The notes below the pieces were generated by a model, which saw only the letters and a program-made list of their open reading frames with translations, was not told the origin of the DNA and ran no database searches. DNA of 64,000 bases from an uncultured Erythrobacter sp. Its GTDB lineage: Bacteria; Pseudomonadota; Alphaproteobacteria; Sphingomonadales; Sphingomonadaceae. Positions 35,126 to 43,277 of the stretch are shown piece by piece. The DNA is taken from assembly GCA_937969505.1 (NCBI GenBank), contig CALBWA010000024.1:1-64000 (forward strand). The letters run 5' to 3'. Within the stretch, counting starts at the first letter, position 1, and the number at the start of each line of letters is the position of its first letter. The translations under genes and the position numbers were made by a program.

Positions 35126-35253
35126 GACGACACTGCAACGAATTGTGCTTTGGTTCTCGGATCGGGGAACTTACCGGCTCCTCCAGCGCTTACTGTTCAG
35201 TCGCAGCGAAACAGGCATTCACTGGCCGCGCGCGACTTTAATGGGATGGCCGC

Positions 35254-35676
35254 ATGCGCAAACCGAAAGACAAGACAAGGCCGGGCTCGCTTGGCAAAGT
35301 GCTTCTGGTTGAGGACGATGCCATCCTATCTCTGATGATTGAACAGGCATTGCTTGATGCTAAGGCGAGTGATGTCATTGTGGTCGCAAGTGCCTCGGAC
35401 GCATTGGAAGTGTTGCGCAATCAGCGGCCTGATGCCGTCGTCCTCGACGTGCATCTTGCCGACAGTGACGATGGCTGGGCCGTGGCCGAATTGGTAAAGG
35501 CATCTGGCCCGCGCCCGCCGCAAATCGTATTCTCGACCGGGTCACCACAAGACATTCCTGACGAGATTGCTCGCATGGGCGCTATCCTGACCAAGCCTTA
35601 TGATCCACAAGACCTGGTAGCCTGTCTGCAACAGCCCCAACAAAGAGGCTTGTTCTCGCGCTTGCGCCGCAAATAG
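35254..35676 (+). CDS. single-domain response regulator, SdrG-like
   Basis: A 140-residue receiver domain without output domain. Acidic pocket E20-D21-D22, phosphoacceptor D65 (VVLDVHLADS), FSTGS with T95, and conserved K114 (LTKPYDP) are present. The short basic tail (FSRLRRK) is probably disordered. In Sphingomonas the single-domain regulator SdrG acts as a phosphate relay in the general stress response; the position 445 bases before phyR makes the same role likely (inference). No EcfG-type promoter is seen upstream. Confidence 0.78.
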   Translation: MRKPKDKTRPGSLGKVLLVEDDAILSLMIEQALLDAKASDVIVVASASDALEVLRNQRPDAVVLDVHLADSDDGWAVAELVKASGPRPPQIVFSTGSPQDIPDEIARMGAILTKPYDPQDLVACLQQPQQRGLFSRLRRK

Positions 35677-35798
35677 CGCGTCAGACATCGTTTCTCCGGG
35701 ATGTCCGCAGGTGCTGCTTTCCACCTGGTTCGACCTGCCCACAGGCCAAGCAATCTCTTCGCTCTATCGAATCCGAATTGGATGACTATGGCGGGCAA

Positions 35799-35893
35799 GA
35801 AAAAAGGCCTTCACTCACATTAGCATGAGAGTGAAGGCCTCGGGATCGTATCACCAGCCGCTTGGACGGGAGGGGGGGTCTCGGCGGTGATAT
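35799..35893 (-). ncRNA. candidate stress-regulated small RNA between the receiver gene and phyR
   Basis: No frame is convincing here, but the minus strand has a complete small-RNA layout of about 94 bases. After an EcfG-like promoter (35924-35900) comes a 5' hairpin: TATCACC/GGTGATA plus GCCG/CGGC arms (35892-35849) closing a 21-base loop with CCCCCCCTCCC. The 3' end is a perfect 12-bp stem (AGGCCTTCACTC family arms, 35840-35829 and 35816-35805) followed by six T (35805-35800). The C-rich loop could pair with ribosome binding sites. Caulobacter GsrN has a similar plan (C-rich loop plus terminator, sigma-T dependent). Homology is not claimed. Confidence 0.6.
35800..35840 (-). terminator. strong intrinsic terminator, minus strand
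   Basis: Perfect 12-bp arms at 35829-35840 and 35805-35816 with a 12-base loop; the minus-strand transcript ends in six U. No minus-strand protein gene lies upstream before 37087, so the terminator must serve a non-coding transcript from the 35677-36121 gap. The rest of this 445-base gap holds the phyR promoter and no other feature I can see. Confidence 0.85.
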
Positions 35894-35899
35894 AATTGA

Positions 35900-35924
35900 A
35901 ATGCCCGTCTCGAAAAGGGGTTCC
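35900..35924 (-). promoter_or_regulatory. near-consensus EcfG promoter of the candidate small RNA
   Basis: The minus strand reads GGAAC (35924-35920), 16 bases, then CATT (35903-35900). The EcfG consensus is GGAAC-N16-CGTT, so there is one mismatch, in the -10. The expected start point at about 35893 coincides with the first base of the 5' hairpin of the candidate RNA. Confidence 0.5.
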
Positions 35925-36066
35925 CACAAAGTCCAAATTTTTTTCAATAAGTTGGCAACGCTTGCTTTTCTGCCTTTTGGCATCGCACTTTCATCGAAGT
36001 GGTAGCCCCTTGGATGCCCTGCAGCATTGGTGATTGGGCACCCTTGAAATAAGAGCGGTTCGCAAA

Positions 36067-36091
36067 GGAACCATATCAGTCTCGGTTCGTT
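36067..36091 (+). promoter_or_regulatory. EcfG-dependent promoter of phyR
   Basis: GGAAC at 36067-36071, 16 bases, CGTT at 36088-36091: an exact match to the general stress response promoter consensus. The expected start is near 36098, leaving a 24-base leader with GGGAAGGGA before the phyR ATG. This gives positive feedback of EcfG on phyR. Confidence 0.85.
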
Positions 36092-36121
36092 CAAAACGCG
36101 TACTTCTCGGGAAGGGAATTT

Positions 36122-36916
36122 ATGTCTTTAAGTGAACAAGTAGCCACGAACCTGCCTTACCTGCGCCGCTACGCGCGTGCATTGACTGGTTCGCAATCAA
36201 CCGGCGATGCCTTTGTCAGGGCCACGTTGGAGGCGGCCCTTGCCGATGACACCGTAAAGCAATCGCTCGAAGGGGGCCGGGTTCCGTTGTACCACACCTT
36301 CAACAAGGTCTGGTCCAGCGCCTATCTCGAAGTGTCCAATGAAGATGGCGATACGTCCAGTCATGAAACGGCAGCCCAAGCGCGTCTCGGCGCAATCACG
36401 CCTCTGAATAGGCAGGCCCTGCTTCTGACGACACTTGAAGACTTCAGTGTCGAACAAACCGCTGAAATCATGGATCTTGATCCTGAAGCCGTGCACTCGC
36501 TGGTCCAGGAAGCGATCGGCGAAATTGATCGCGAAAAGTCGACCAGCGTTCTGATTATCGAAGACGAGCCATTGATTTCAATGCAGTTGGAAGATCTCGT
36601 ATCTTCCCTTGGACATGAGATTTGCGGAACAGCCGCTACGCGCACGCAGGCGCAAGAAGTGGTGGCTGAGAAGACCCCCGGTCTTGTTCTGGCCGATATT
36701 CAGTTGGCGGACGGATCATCGGGACTTGATGCCGTAGACGATATTCTCGCCATCAGCAGCGTACCGGTCATATTCATCACGGCCTATCCCGAAAGATTGC
36801 TGACCGGTGATCGTCCCGAGCCAACTTATCTGGTGACCAAGCCGTTTCAGGAAAAAACGGTACGTACTGCCATCAGCCAAGCACTCTTTTTCGGCTCTAG
36901 TGAACCGATGGCCTGA
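36122..36916 (+). CDS. phyR: general stress response anti-anti-sigma regulator PhyR
   Basis: A 264-residue protein with the defining PhyR layout: sigma-factor-like domain (about 1-138, LPYLRRYARALTGSQSTGDAFV and region 4-like LTTLEDFSVEQTAEIMDLD) and C-terminal receiver (142-258) with acidic pocket E147-D148, phosphoacceptor D192 (ADIQLADGSSG), T220 in FITAYPERLLTG and K240. When phosphorylated, the sigma-like domain binds NepR and frees EcfG. The EcfG promoter upstream closes a feedback loop. Neighbours are the kinase, nepR and ecfG. Confidence 0.97.
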   Translation: MSLSEQVATNLPYLRRYARALTGSQSTGDAFVRATLEAALADDTVKQSLEGGRVPLYHTFNKVWSSAYLEVSNEDGDTSSHETAAQARLGAITPLNRQALLLTTLEDFSVEQTAEIMDLDPEAVHSLVQEAIGEIDREKSTSVLIIEDEPLISMQLEDLVSSLGHEICGTAATRTQAQEVVAEKTPGLVLADIQLADGSSGLDAVDDILAISSVPVIFITAYPERLLTGDRPEPTYLVTKPFQEKTVRTAISQALFFGSSEPMA

Positions 36917-36965
36917 TGCATTCCGGCATTGCTCGGCCCCACCGGCGTTTGCCGATGAAACCACC

Positions 36966-36989
36966 AAGGCCCGCCATCGCGCGGGCCTT
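36966..36989. terminator. hairpin between convergent phyR and kinase genes
   Basis: Perfect nine-base arms AAGGCCCGC/GCGGGCCTT with a six-base loop lie in the 170-base gap between the phyR stop and the end of the kinase gene. No long T tract follows on either strand, so it may be a weak bidirectional terminator. Confidence 0.45.
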
Positions 36990-37086
36990 GTCGCATCCTG
37001 GCCGAACAAACCCCTGATCGGGCAGTTTCTTTACGCCCGAGATTCCGGCCGCAACTAAAGCCGATAACCGTCCTCACTGGAAGCGG

Positions 37087-38760
37087 TCAGACGTTGCCCT
37101 CACGGATCTTGAATTCGCCGCGCAGCCTCACCGGTACGCGCAAAGTGCATTCAACACCCTTCTCGTCAAATGCAAGCTCCACCGGGTGCTTGAGCTCATG
37201 CGCAACGATCTTCTCGATCAACTCAGTGCCAAAGCCGCGTTCGCGCAATGCTGGCACCGCCGGCCCATCAAACTCGCGCCACTCGAGCAAAGCCAACCCA
37301 TCGCGCTCCAGCGCCCAATCCACCAACACCCTGCCGCCTGGCACGCTCAGCGCACCAAATTTGGCTGCATTTGTCGCGAGTTCGTGAATGGCCAGACCCA
37401 GGGAAAGTGCGTCATTGGGCGCGACTTCAAGATCAGGACCGTTCAATTCCAGAATTGAATCGGTGCTGCGCAGATAAGGGCCGACTTCAGCCTCCACAAT
37501 CGAGCGGATTGGCGTGGTCGCCCACTGCGATTGGGTTAGCAGATCATGCGTTGCCGAAATTGCCCGGATGCGTGCTTCCAGACCATTTGCGAATTCTTCC
37601 AGATCGTCCGCCCGACGCCGGGTCAGCGATATGATCGACAAAATATTCGCCAAAGTGTTCTTCACCCTGTGATTCAGCTCGCGTGTCAGAGAATCGCGGA
37701 TCGAATTTTGTTGTTCAAATGAAGCCAGAGTAGCTTGGTCCTCGAGCGCTTGCGCTGTGAGGATACGTGCCATCAGCATCAGCAAGACCGCGACCGCAAG
37801 GCCGAACAGCAGTGTTGCCATGGAGAAGGACGAAAGGTTTCCGTCATGTGCGGATTCGACCACCAGCGTGAATGTCTGATTTGCCAGACTGACCTCCCGC
37901 TCAACAAAAATTCCTGTGGCTGCGGCCGGCATATGCGACGCAATCAAATTATCAGGAGAAGGGGCGCCATCGTACAAATGGATGCCCAGATTGCCGATCA
38001 TCGAACCGTCGTAGGAAGCGTCCAGAAATGTCTGAGCGTTGAAGGGACTGTAGACGAAACCTTTCAAGGCGCGGTTCGTGCCCTCGCCCGCAAAAACCGG
38101 CATGTAAATCAGGAAGCCGGGGGCGTCGCTGTTGCCTTCCTGTGCCAGAACAATCGCGCGTGATGCCGTAGGCCTTACCATCCTTTCTGCTTCTTCCATG
38201 GCGGCACGGCGCACCGGATCGGCATACATGTCATAACCCATAGCGCGCCGGTTGCGTTCGGTATTAGGCAACAAAAACGTGACCGGAACAATCCGGTCGG
38301 AGCCACGACCCTGCGTCTTCATGATGGACACAGTGCTGGACAGATCGGTACCGACTCTCTGTTTGAAGGAAGGCACATCCTGAGGCGTCAGCACTTCTGC
38401 CCAACCTATCCCTTCTGCTCCGCGAAAATCGGTGTCCAGGCGCAATTCGCGAACAAATCTGCGGAAGGCGGCCAAATCAATATCGTCCACGGTGGTGAAA
38501 AGCGCTGCACCGGCCCGGAGATAGGAGGCACTGGCGATACTGCGTCGCTCTAGCGAGTTGGAGACCGACTGCGCGACTTCCCGCATTACGCTCTGCTCGC
38601 GCTTGGTTTCGCTACGCTCGATAGCAAAAACACTCATCGCAGTGATTGCCGCGATCAGGAGAAAAATCGCAAGCGGAATCCCCCTCGGGTAATCGGTCAA
38701 CCATCGCCCGGCGATGTGCCTGGGACGTTCGCGGTTGGGCTGGGGAAGCGCTGGTTTCAT
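37087..38760 (-). CDS. CHASE-domain sensor histidine kinase, HWE family (stress-response kinase)
   Basis: A 557-residue membrane kinase. Membrane helices at about 27-47 and 313-335 flank a periplasmic CHASE-type sensor (about 78-300, with RGAEGIGWAEVLTP and YDMYADPVRRAAMEEA). The kinase core has the phosphoacceptor H364 in ELNHRVKNTLANIL, the N box HELATNAAKFGAL (N464), the W-x-E motif (W494, E496) and GFGTELI. These are HWE/HisKA_2 features, as in PhyK/Pak-type kinases that phosphorylate PhyR. The ATG at 38760 is preferred over TTG 38766. It is transcribed away from nepR, apparently from the shared EcfG element. Confidence 0.92.
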   Translation of the reverse strand: MKPALPQPNRERPRHIAGRWLTDYPRGIPLAIFLLIAAITAMSVFAIERSETKREQSVMREVAQSVSNSLERRSIASASYLRAGAALFTTVDDIDLAAFRRFVRELRLDTDFRGAEGIGWAEVLTPQDVPSFKQRVGTDLSSTVSIMKTQGRGSDRIVPVTFLLPNTERNRRAMGYDMYADPVRRAAMEEAERMVRPTASRAIVLAQEGNSDAPGFLIYMPVFAGEGTNRALKGFVYSPFNAQTFLDASYDGSMIGNLGIHLYDGAPSPDNLIASHMPAAATGIFVEREVSLANQTFTLVVESAHDGNLSSFSMATLLFGLAVAVLLMLMARILTAQALEDQATLASFEQQNSIRDSLTRELNHRVKNTLANILSIISLTRRRADDLEEFANGLEARIRAISATHDLLTQSQWATTPIRSIVEAEVGPYLRSTDSILELNGPDLEVAPNDALSLGLAIHELATNAAKFGALSVPGGRVLVDWALERDGLALLEWREFDGPAVPALRERGFGTELIEKIVAHELKHPVELAFDEKGVECTLRVPVRLRGEFKIREGNV

Positions 38761-38786
38761 CTGCAAAAATTTATCCCGTTCGAGGT

Positions 38787-38815
38787 GGGAACAAAAGAAC
38801 AGCGCTATCGTTCCC
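38787..38815. promoter_or_regulatory. bidirectional EcfG promoter between the kinase gene and nepR
   Basis: Plus strand: GGAAC (38788-38792), 16 bases, CGTT (38809-38812), an exact consensus match, driving nepR-ecfG with a leader of about 90 bases. The element is an inverted repeat, GGGAAC (38787-38792) against GTTCCC (38810-38815), so the minus strand reads GGAAC-N16-TGTT towards the kinase gene with a leader of about 20 bases. Both arms of the system can therefore be induced by EcfG from one site. Confidence 0.8.
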
Positions 38816-38911
38816 CACTACACAGGTTCACAGGGTTCGCTCCTGCATATTTGCCCGACCAGTGGGGTCAATTGACGGGCAGAATGCTACTACAAGGTTC
38901 TTAAGGCGGGG

Positions 38912-39109
38912 ATGACACAGGACAAGAAATCAACCGATACGCAGGCAGGCGCACCGACGTCCGGCTCTGGTGCGTCTGAAAAGGATTCGCCAGAGTGGGC
39001 CGATGGTCTGCGAAAACTCTACGATTCTGTGGTCGAGGAACCCTTGCCTGACAGTTTTATGGATTTGCTGTCCCAATTGGACAAACCCGCCGACGGTGAT
39101 GCCGCTTGA
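38912..39109 (+). CDS. nepR: anti-sigma factor NepR
   Basis: A 65-residue NepR protein. The conserved core GLRKLYDSVVEEPLPDSFMDLLSQLD (residues 32-57) contains both helices that bind EcfG or the sigma-like domain of PhyR. The first 28 residues are Ser/Thr/Lys-rich and disordered. It overlaps the start region of ecfG and is read from the EcfG promoter about 100 bases upstream, as in other alphaproteobacteria. Confidence 0.95.
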   Translation: MTQDKKSTDTQAGAPTSGSGASEKDSPEWADGLRKLYDSVVEEPLPDSFMDLLSQLDKPADGDAA

Positions 39110-39123
39110 GCGGTCCTGAACTG

Positions 39124-39732
39124 ATGAACAAGCCAGAACGCACCGCATCCCAGAAGGCTGACTTCAAGCGCGAACTGACCGAGGTCGTTCCGCATTTGCG
39201 TGCCTTTGCCCGCGGACTTTGCGGCCGCCCTGACATGGCGGATGATCTTGTTCAGGAAACCATGCTTAAGGCATGGGCTGCGCAGGAACGGTTCGAACCA
39301 GGCACATCAATGCGAGCATGGACCTTCGTAATCCTGCGCAATGCCTACCTCACCGACATGCGTCGCAATCGTTTCCGCGGTGAGTATGACGAAGGCGTGG
39401 CCGAACGTATCCTGACCGCCCCAGCAGGTCAGGAAGAACCCATCCACCTTTCAGACATGCATCGTGCCCTGCTGACTTTGCCACCGGAGCGCCGAGAGGC
39501 ACTGTTGCTGGTGGGGGCAGGCGGCTTTTCCTATGAAGAGGCGGCCAACATTTGCGACTGTGCGGTTGGTACGATCAAGAGCCGGGTGGGCCGCGCCCGT
39601 TCCGCCCTTACTGCCATGCTCGCTGATGGAGATATTCCACAACGCTCTAGCGAGGATGCCACAGCGCACCGTGCCATCCTGGAAGAACTGGACGAGGTCG
39701 CTGCCGGCAATGGCGTGGCAGGAAGCACCTGA
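39124..39732 (+). CDS. ecfG: general stress response ECF sigma factor EcfG
   Basis: A 202-residue group ECF15 sigma factor. Region 2 is LTEVVPHLRAFARGLCGRPDMADDLVQETMLKAWAAQERF with RAWTFVILRNAYLTDMRR; region 4 is LLTLPPERREALLLVGAGGFSYEEAANICDCAVGTIKSRVGRAR. It directs RNA polymerase to GGAAC-N16-CGTT promoters, which occur in this locus. ATG 39124 is used; TTG 39106 would overlap the nepR stop by four bases and add six residues. The C-terminal tail (165-202) is polar. Confidence 0.95.
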   Translation: MNKPERTASQKADFKRELTEVVPHLRAFARGLCGRPDMADDLVQETMLKAWAAQERFEPGTSMRAWTFVILRNAYLTDMRRNRFRGEYDEGVAERILTAPAGQEEPIHLSDMHRALLTLPPERREALLLVGAGGFSYEEAANICDCAVGTIKSRVGRARSALTAMLADGDIPQRSSEDATAHRAILEELDEVAAGNGVAGST

Positions 39733-39824
39733 GCGGCATCGACCCCAAGCCCTTGCAAGCATCGGATGGATATTCCGCGTCAGTCCCGTTTGCAGAGTGC
39801 AAATCGCAATGAGGCGGCCCGATC

Positions 39825-41000
39825 ATGACTGACGAAACCGGTCTTGAAACCGAAACGGGAGACCAAGAAAGTCGCAGGATGATTTTCGCCGCGCAGGAAT
39901 TGCGCCTGATTTCCGCATTGGTGATCCTTATCGGTCTTGGCCTGTTCCTCGCCCTGCCCTTTGTCCTGTCAATTGGATCGGTTGTGTTCCTGCCGATCGT
40001 GACAGCCCTGATTCTCACCATCCTGTTGTCCCCCATGGCGGATTATTTTTCCGGACTGGGCCTGCCCAATGCTCTGGCTTCGCTGATTGCCATCATCATT
40101 TTCATGCTGGTGGTGATCCTTGCGCTTTCGCTGGTTCTGCAACCGGCAGTCAGTTTGTTTGATGAAGTACCAGCAATGGCCAACAGAGTGGGCGAGCATT
40201 TCATCCGCTTCAAAAACGAATTCAGCTGGATCGCGATCGCCAATGAACGCCTTGCCGATCTGATAGGCAATTCGGGTGACCGTCAGGTAGTGATCGCCAG
40301 TCCCAGTGTGCTCGAACAACTGGCCTTTGCCACGCCCAGCGTCGTTTTGCAGACTCTCATCACCTTCCTGATGGCCTACTTCATGCTGGAGGCGCGCATT
40401 CGCCTGCGCCGCCGTTTGCTATTTGATCGGGCCAGCTTCGGTTCCTCGGTCAAGGCAGCCCGCGTGATGCGTGAGGTGCAGGAGAGGGTCTCAGCCTACA
40501 TTCTGACTGTGGGGTGGATTAACGCATGTGTTGGGGTGGTTGTTACCGCGGGGGCTTGGGCACTTGGTCTAGAAGCCCCAGTGATGTGGGGCGGCCTGGC
40601 AGCCATTCTCAATTTTGTTCCCTACATCGGACCGCTTTTGATGACGGGCCTGTTGGCTTTATTTGGCATTGGTACCGCCGAAACGGTCCTGTTGGGGTTG
40701 ATTCCGGCGATTGCCTATGTCGGGCTTCACACAATCGAGGCCAATGCGGTTACCCCTAGCATTTTGGGAGCCCGTTTCACCATGAACCCGGTGATGATCC
40801 TGATCGCGCTCAGCTATTTTTCCTGGATCTGGGGAATTTTCGGAGCACTGCTCTCGGTGCCGATTCTCCTGACACTGACCGCGTTGTTCGACCATGTCGG
40901 CAAGCCCAATCTGATTGGGTTCATTTTTGGCGAGCCCTTGTTCGATAGCAAGCTGTTCAGCACTGATGCCGATGAGGATTTGCCCGACCAGCCGACCTGA
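39825..41000 (+). CDS. AI-2E family transporter (PerM-like)
   Basis: A 391-residue membrane protein with about eight helices. The family pattern is an N-terminal pair of helices, the long soluble segment (about 110-180), then VGWINACVGVVVTAGAWALGLEAPVMWGGLAAILNFVPYIGPLL and the C-terminal FTMNPVMILIALSYFSWIWGIFGALLSVPIL. TqsA exports AI-2, but most relatives have other or unknown substrates, including Na+/H+ exchange. It follows ecfG by 92 bases; whether it belongs to the stress response is not shown. Confidence 0.88.
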   Translation: MTDETGLETETGDQESRRMIFAAQELRLISALVILIGLGLFLALPFVLSIGSVVFLPIVTALILTILLSPMADYFSGLGLPNALASLIAIIIFMLVVILALSLVLQPAVSLFDEVPAMANRVGEHFIRFKNEFSWIAIANERLADLIGNSGDRQVVIASPSVLEQLAFATPSVVLQTLITFLMAYFMLEARIRLRRRLLFDRASFGSSVKAARVMREVQERVSAYILTVGWINACVGVVVTAGAWALGLEAPVMWGGLAAILNFVPYIGPLLMTGLLALFGIGTAETVLLGLIPAIAYVGLHTIEANAVTPSILGARFTMNPVMILIALSYFSWIWGIFGALLSVPILLTLTALFDHVGKPNLIGFIFGEPLFDSKLFSTDADEDLPDQPT

Positions 41001-41038
41001 CCTGATCGCCTGCTGATCCCTCTCTGGAACTTGTGATG

Positions 41039-41072
41039 AAAAGGCCCGCCACACCTTGCGGTGAAGCGGGCC
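41039..41072 (-). terminator. intrinsic terminator after sodB
   Basis: Arms GGCCCGC/GCGGGCC with inner CACC/GGTG (41043-41072) form a strong stem; the minus-strand transcript continues with four U at 41042-41039. It lies about 90 bases after the sodB stop. Confidence 0.7.
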
Positions 41073-41158
41073 AAATATGCATTGTCTCGGGAGGTCTGCC
41101 GATTGGACCGGCTTATCTCAAGTTATCTCGAGACGTCTCGATCGATGTCACAAGCCAG

Positions 41159-41770
41159 TCAGGACGGATAGGTCCAGGTGGTACCGCGAGCCAGATTTTC
41201 GGAGGCGAAGCTCCAATTGAGCTTCTTTTCGACCACAGCGTCCAGATAATCGGGACGCTTGTTCTGATGGTCGAGGTAATATGCGTGCTCCCAAACGTCG
41301 ATGGTCAGCAGCGGATTGAAATCACTATCTGCCAGAGTGTCACCGTCATGGGTCTCCTCGATCGAGAGCTTGCCACCTTTTTCCGCTAGCCAGACCCAGC
41401 CGCTGGCAAAGTGTCCTGCACCGCGATCCTTAAGCTGTTGCTTCAGTTCGTCAACGGAACCGAATGCGTCGTTGATCATCGAGGTCAATTCGTCCGAAGG
41501 TGTGCCAGTCTCGCCAGACATGGAATGCCAATAGAACGCGTGGTTCCAGCTCTGCGCTGCATTGTTGAACAGGCCCTGATTCGAGCCGCGCGCGGCTGCG
41601 ACCACTTCTTCCATCGATTTGTCCGCATGGTCGGTACCGTCAATCGCGGCGTTCATCTTGTCGATATAGGCCTGATGATGCTTGCCATAGTGAAAGGACA
41701 AGGTGTTTGCCGAAACAGCCGGCTCCAGCGCGGTGTCGTCGTAGGGAAGATCGATCAGTTTGAAAGCCAT
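41159..41770 (-). CDS. sodB: superoxide dismutase, Fe type
   Basis: A 203-residue cytoplasmic iron superoxide dismutase. Metal-ligand regions are SFHYGKHHQAYI (H27), SWNHAFYWHSM and TIDVWEHAYYLDHQNKRPDYL (Asp and His ligands). The residues around the active site (FNNAAQSWNH, GSGW-like FASGWVWLAEK) fit Fe-SOD rather than Mn-SOD. It converts superoxide to oxygen and hydrogen peroxide. GGAG precedes the ATG by eight bases. Its terminator lies at 41039-41072. Confidence 0.96.
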   Translation of the reverse strand: MAFKLIDLPYDDTALEPAVSANTLSFHYGKHHQAYIDKMNAAIDGTDHADKSMEEVVAAARGSNQGLFNNAAQSWNHAFYWHSMSGETGTPSDELTSMINDAFGSVDELKQQLKDRGAGHFASGWVWLAEKGGKLSIEETHDGDTLADSDFNPLLTIDVWEHAYYLDHQNKRPDYLDAVVEKKLNWSFASENLARGTTWTYPS

Positions 41771-41838
41771 GTTTGCTCCAGTCTTTGTTATAAATTTCTA
41801 TTCAAAATACCCAACGCTCAGCGACGCATTCGGTTGCA

Positions 41839-43131
41839 TCACCCCACAGTTTTAGCCGTGCTGCGATCCACCGTTGCGGCAACAGCCACATTCATCGTGA
41901 CATTGGCCAATGTTCGCATCAAATCTGGCAGCATTTCAACTGCCACAAGTAGCGCCAATGGTTCGATCGGTACACCCATGGCAAGGGCAATCGGGCCGAT
42001 CGATACGACGAAGCTGATTGACCCGGGCAGACTTACCGATCCCACACTGATAATCAATGCAACTGCAATCCCGGCCAGCAGCAATGAAGGCGTGAGCGGT
42101 ATGCTGATAAGCGTGGCAACATAGATAGCAACTGCCAAATTCATTGCCGGGCTGGTTGCGCGGAAGATAGCCACCGCCAGTGGCAAAACGAACTCCGAAC
42201 TTTCTTCGCGCAGACCAAGACGGCTTGAGCTGTCGAGCATGGCTGGCAGACTGGCGAGCGAACTTTGTGTGGAGAGCGCAACCGATTGGGCAGGCAGCAT
42301 AGCGCGGGCAAAGCGCAGCGGGTTGACCCGTCCGCCTGCCCAAGCAAGCAAGTAGGCCGCCAACAGCACGACCAACCCCATGGCAGATATCAGCGCGATG
42401 TAATGCGCCAACGCGGCAAAGGCGCCTCCCCCGCTTTTGACCCCGACGCCGAAGGCCAGTGCAAATACGCCGATGGGCGCAAGCCACAGGACCCACCCTA
42501 TGATCACGAGCATGGCGTTGGCCAGCGCGTGGAACAGGCTGAGAAGGACATCTTTCTGGCGATCAGGCAGCCGCATGATAGCTGCTGCAAACAGCGCAAA
42601 GAAGATGGTCAGTGGCAGCATCGCCGTTTCTGCTGCCGCTGCAATCACATTGGGCGCAATCAGCGAAGTGACAAAATCACCAATGCCAGGAACGGCCTGC
42701 TCACCCGCCGGCGTGCTGGCCAGAAAGCCCTGCGCTCCTTCGGGAATTGGGAAAGCGGCGATAAGCAACGGCATCAAGACCGCCGTCATAACGCCGCCAC
42801 CGATCAACACTAAAAGCATCAGCGCCAGCATCCGCCGGGCCGCTGCCCCAGCGCGCGCTGCGCTGGCCATCTGCGCGATGCCTAACACCAAGAGCGAAGC
42901 GACCAGGGGAATTATCGTCATCTGCAACGCGCGCAGCCACAAGGTGCCGAGCGGCGCCATTACCTGCAGAACTGTTTCGCTGATCTGGCTGGTGCCCGAT
43001 ATGACCCCCAGCGCCAATCCGGCGATTAGCGCGGCAAAGGTCCAGCCAACCGGCAAGCGGATTGCGGTCAGCGCAAACTTTTCAGGCTGATCGACGCCTG
43101 CGCTTGCGCTGTCATTCTTCAGATCACTCAT
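41839..43131 (-). CDS. dicarboxylate/amino acid:cation symporter (DAACS/SLC1 family)
   Basis: A 430-residue transporter with eight main helices. Family signs are the serine-rich re-entrant loop [17 protein letters not shown], the [26 protein letters not shown] segment and the [17 protein letters not shown] region. It imports glutamate, aspartate or C4-dicarboxylates with Na+ or H+. ATG 43131 has GGGGGT upstream; the longer frame crosses the glmM leader and is not conserved. Divergent from glmM, with 146 bases between starts. Confidence 0.9.
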   Translation of the reverse strand: MSDLKNDSASAGVDQPEKFALTAIRLPVGWTFAALIAGLALGVISGTSQISETVLQVMAPLGTLWLRALQMTIIPLVASLLVLGIAQMASAARAGAAARRMLALMLLVLIGGGVMTAVLMPLLIAAFPIPEGAQGFLASTPAGEQAVPGIGDFVTSLIAPNVIAAAAETAMLPLTIFFALFAAAIMRLPDRQKDVLLSLFHALANAMLVIIGWVLWLAPIGVFALAFGVGVKSGGGAFAALAHYIALISAMGLVVLLAAYLLAWAGGRVNPLRFARAMLPAQSVALSTQSSLASLPAMLDSSSRLGLREESSEFVLPLAVAIFRATSPAMNLAVAIYVATLISIPLTPSLLLAGIAVALIISVGSVSLPGSISFVVSIGPIALAMGVPIEPLALLVAVEMLPDLMRTLANVTMNVAVAATVDRSTAKTVG

Positions 43132-43277
43132 TCTACCCCCGGCAAGCTGCTGGAAATCCTTCCAGCCCTTTCTTTTGCGCGATAACCACGCCAGAAGCAC
43201 TAGACAATCGGCAAGCGCACATGGCCCCGGCGGGCGGGCGCGAGTCCGATCTCGAGGTAATGGGGACGCACGGCGAC

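Noticed and set aside
35165..35200. GGAAC at 35168 upstream of the single-domain receiver gene, considered as an EcfG promoter
   Set aside because: No GTT occurs at a 16-17 base spacing; the first GTT is 24 bases away.
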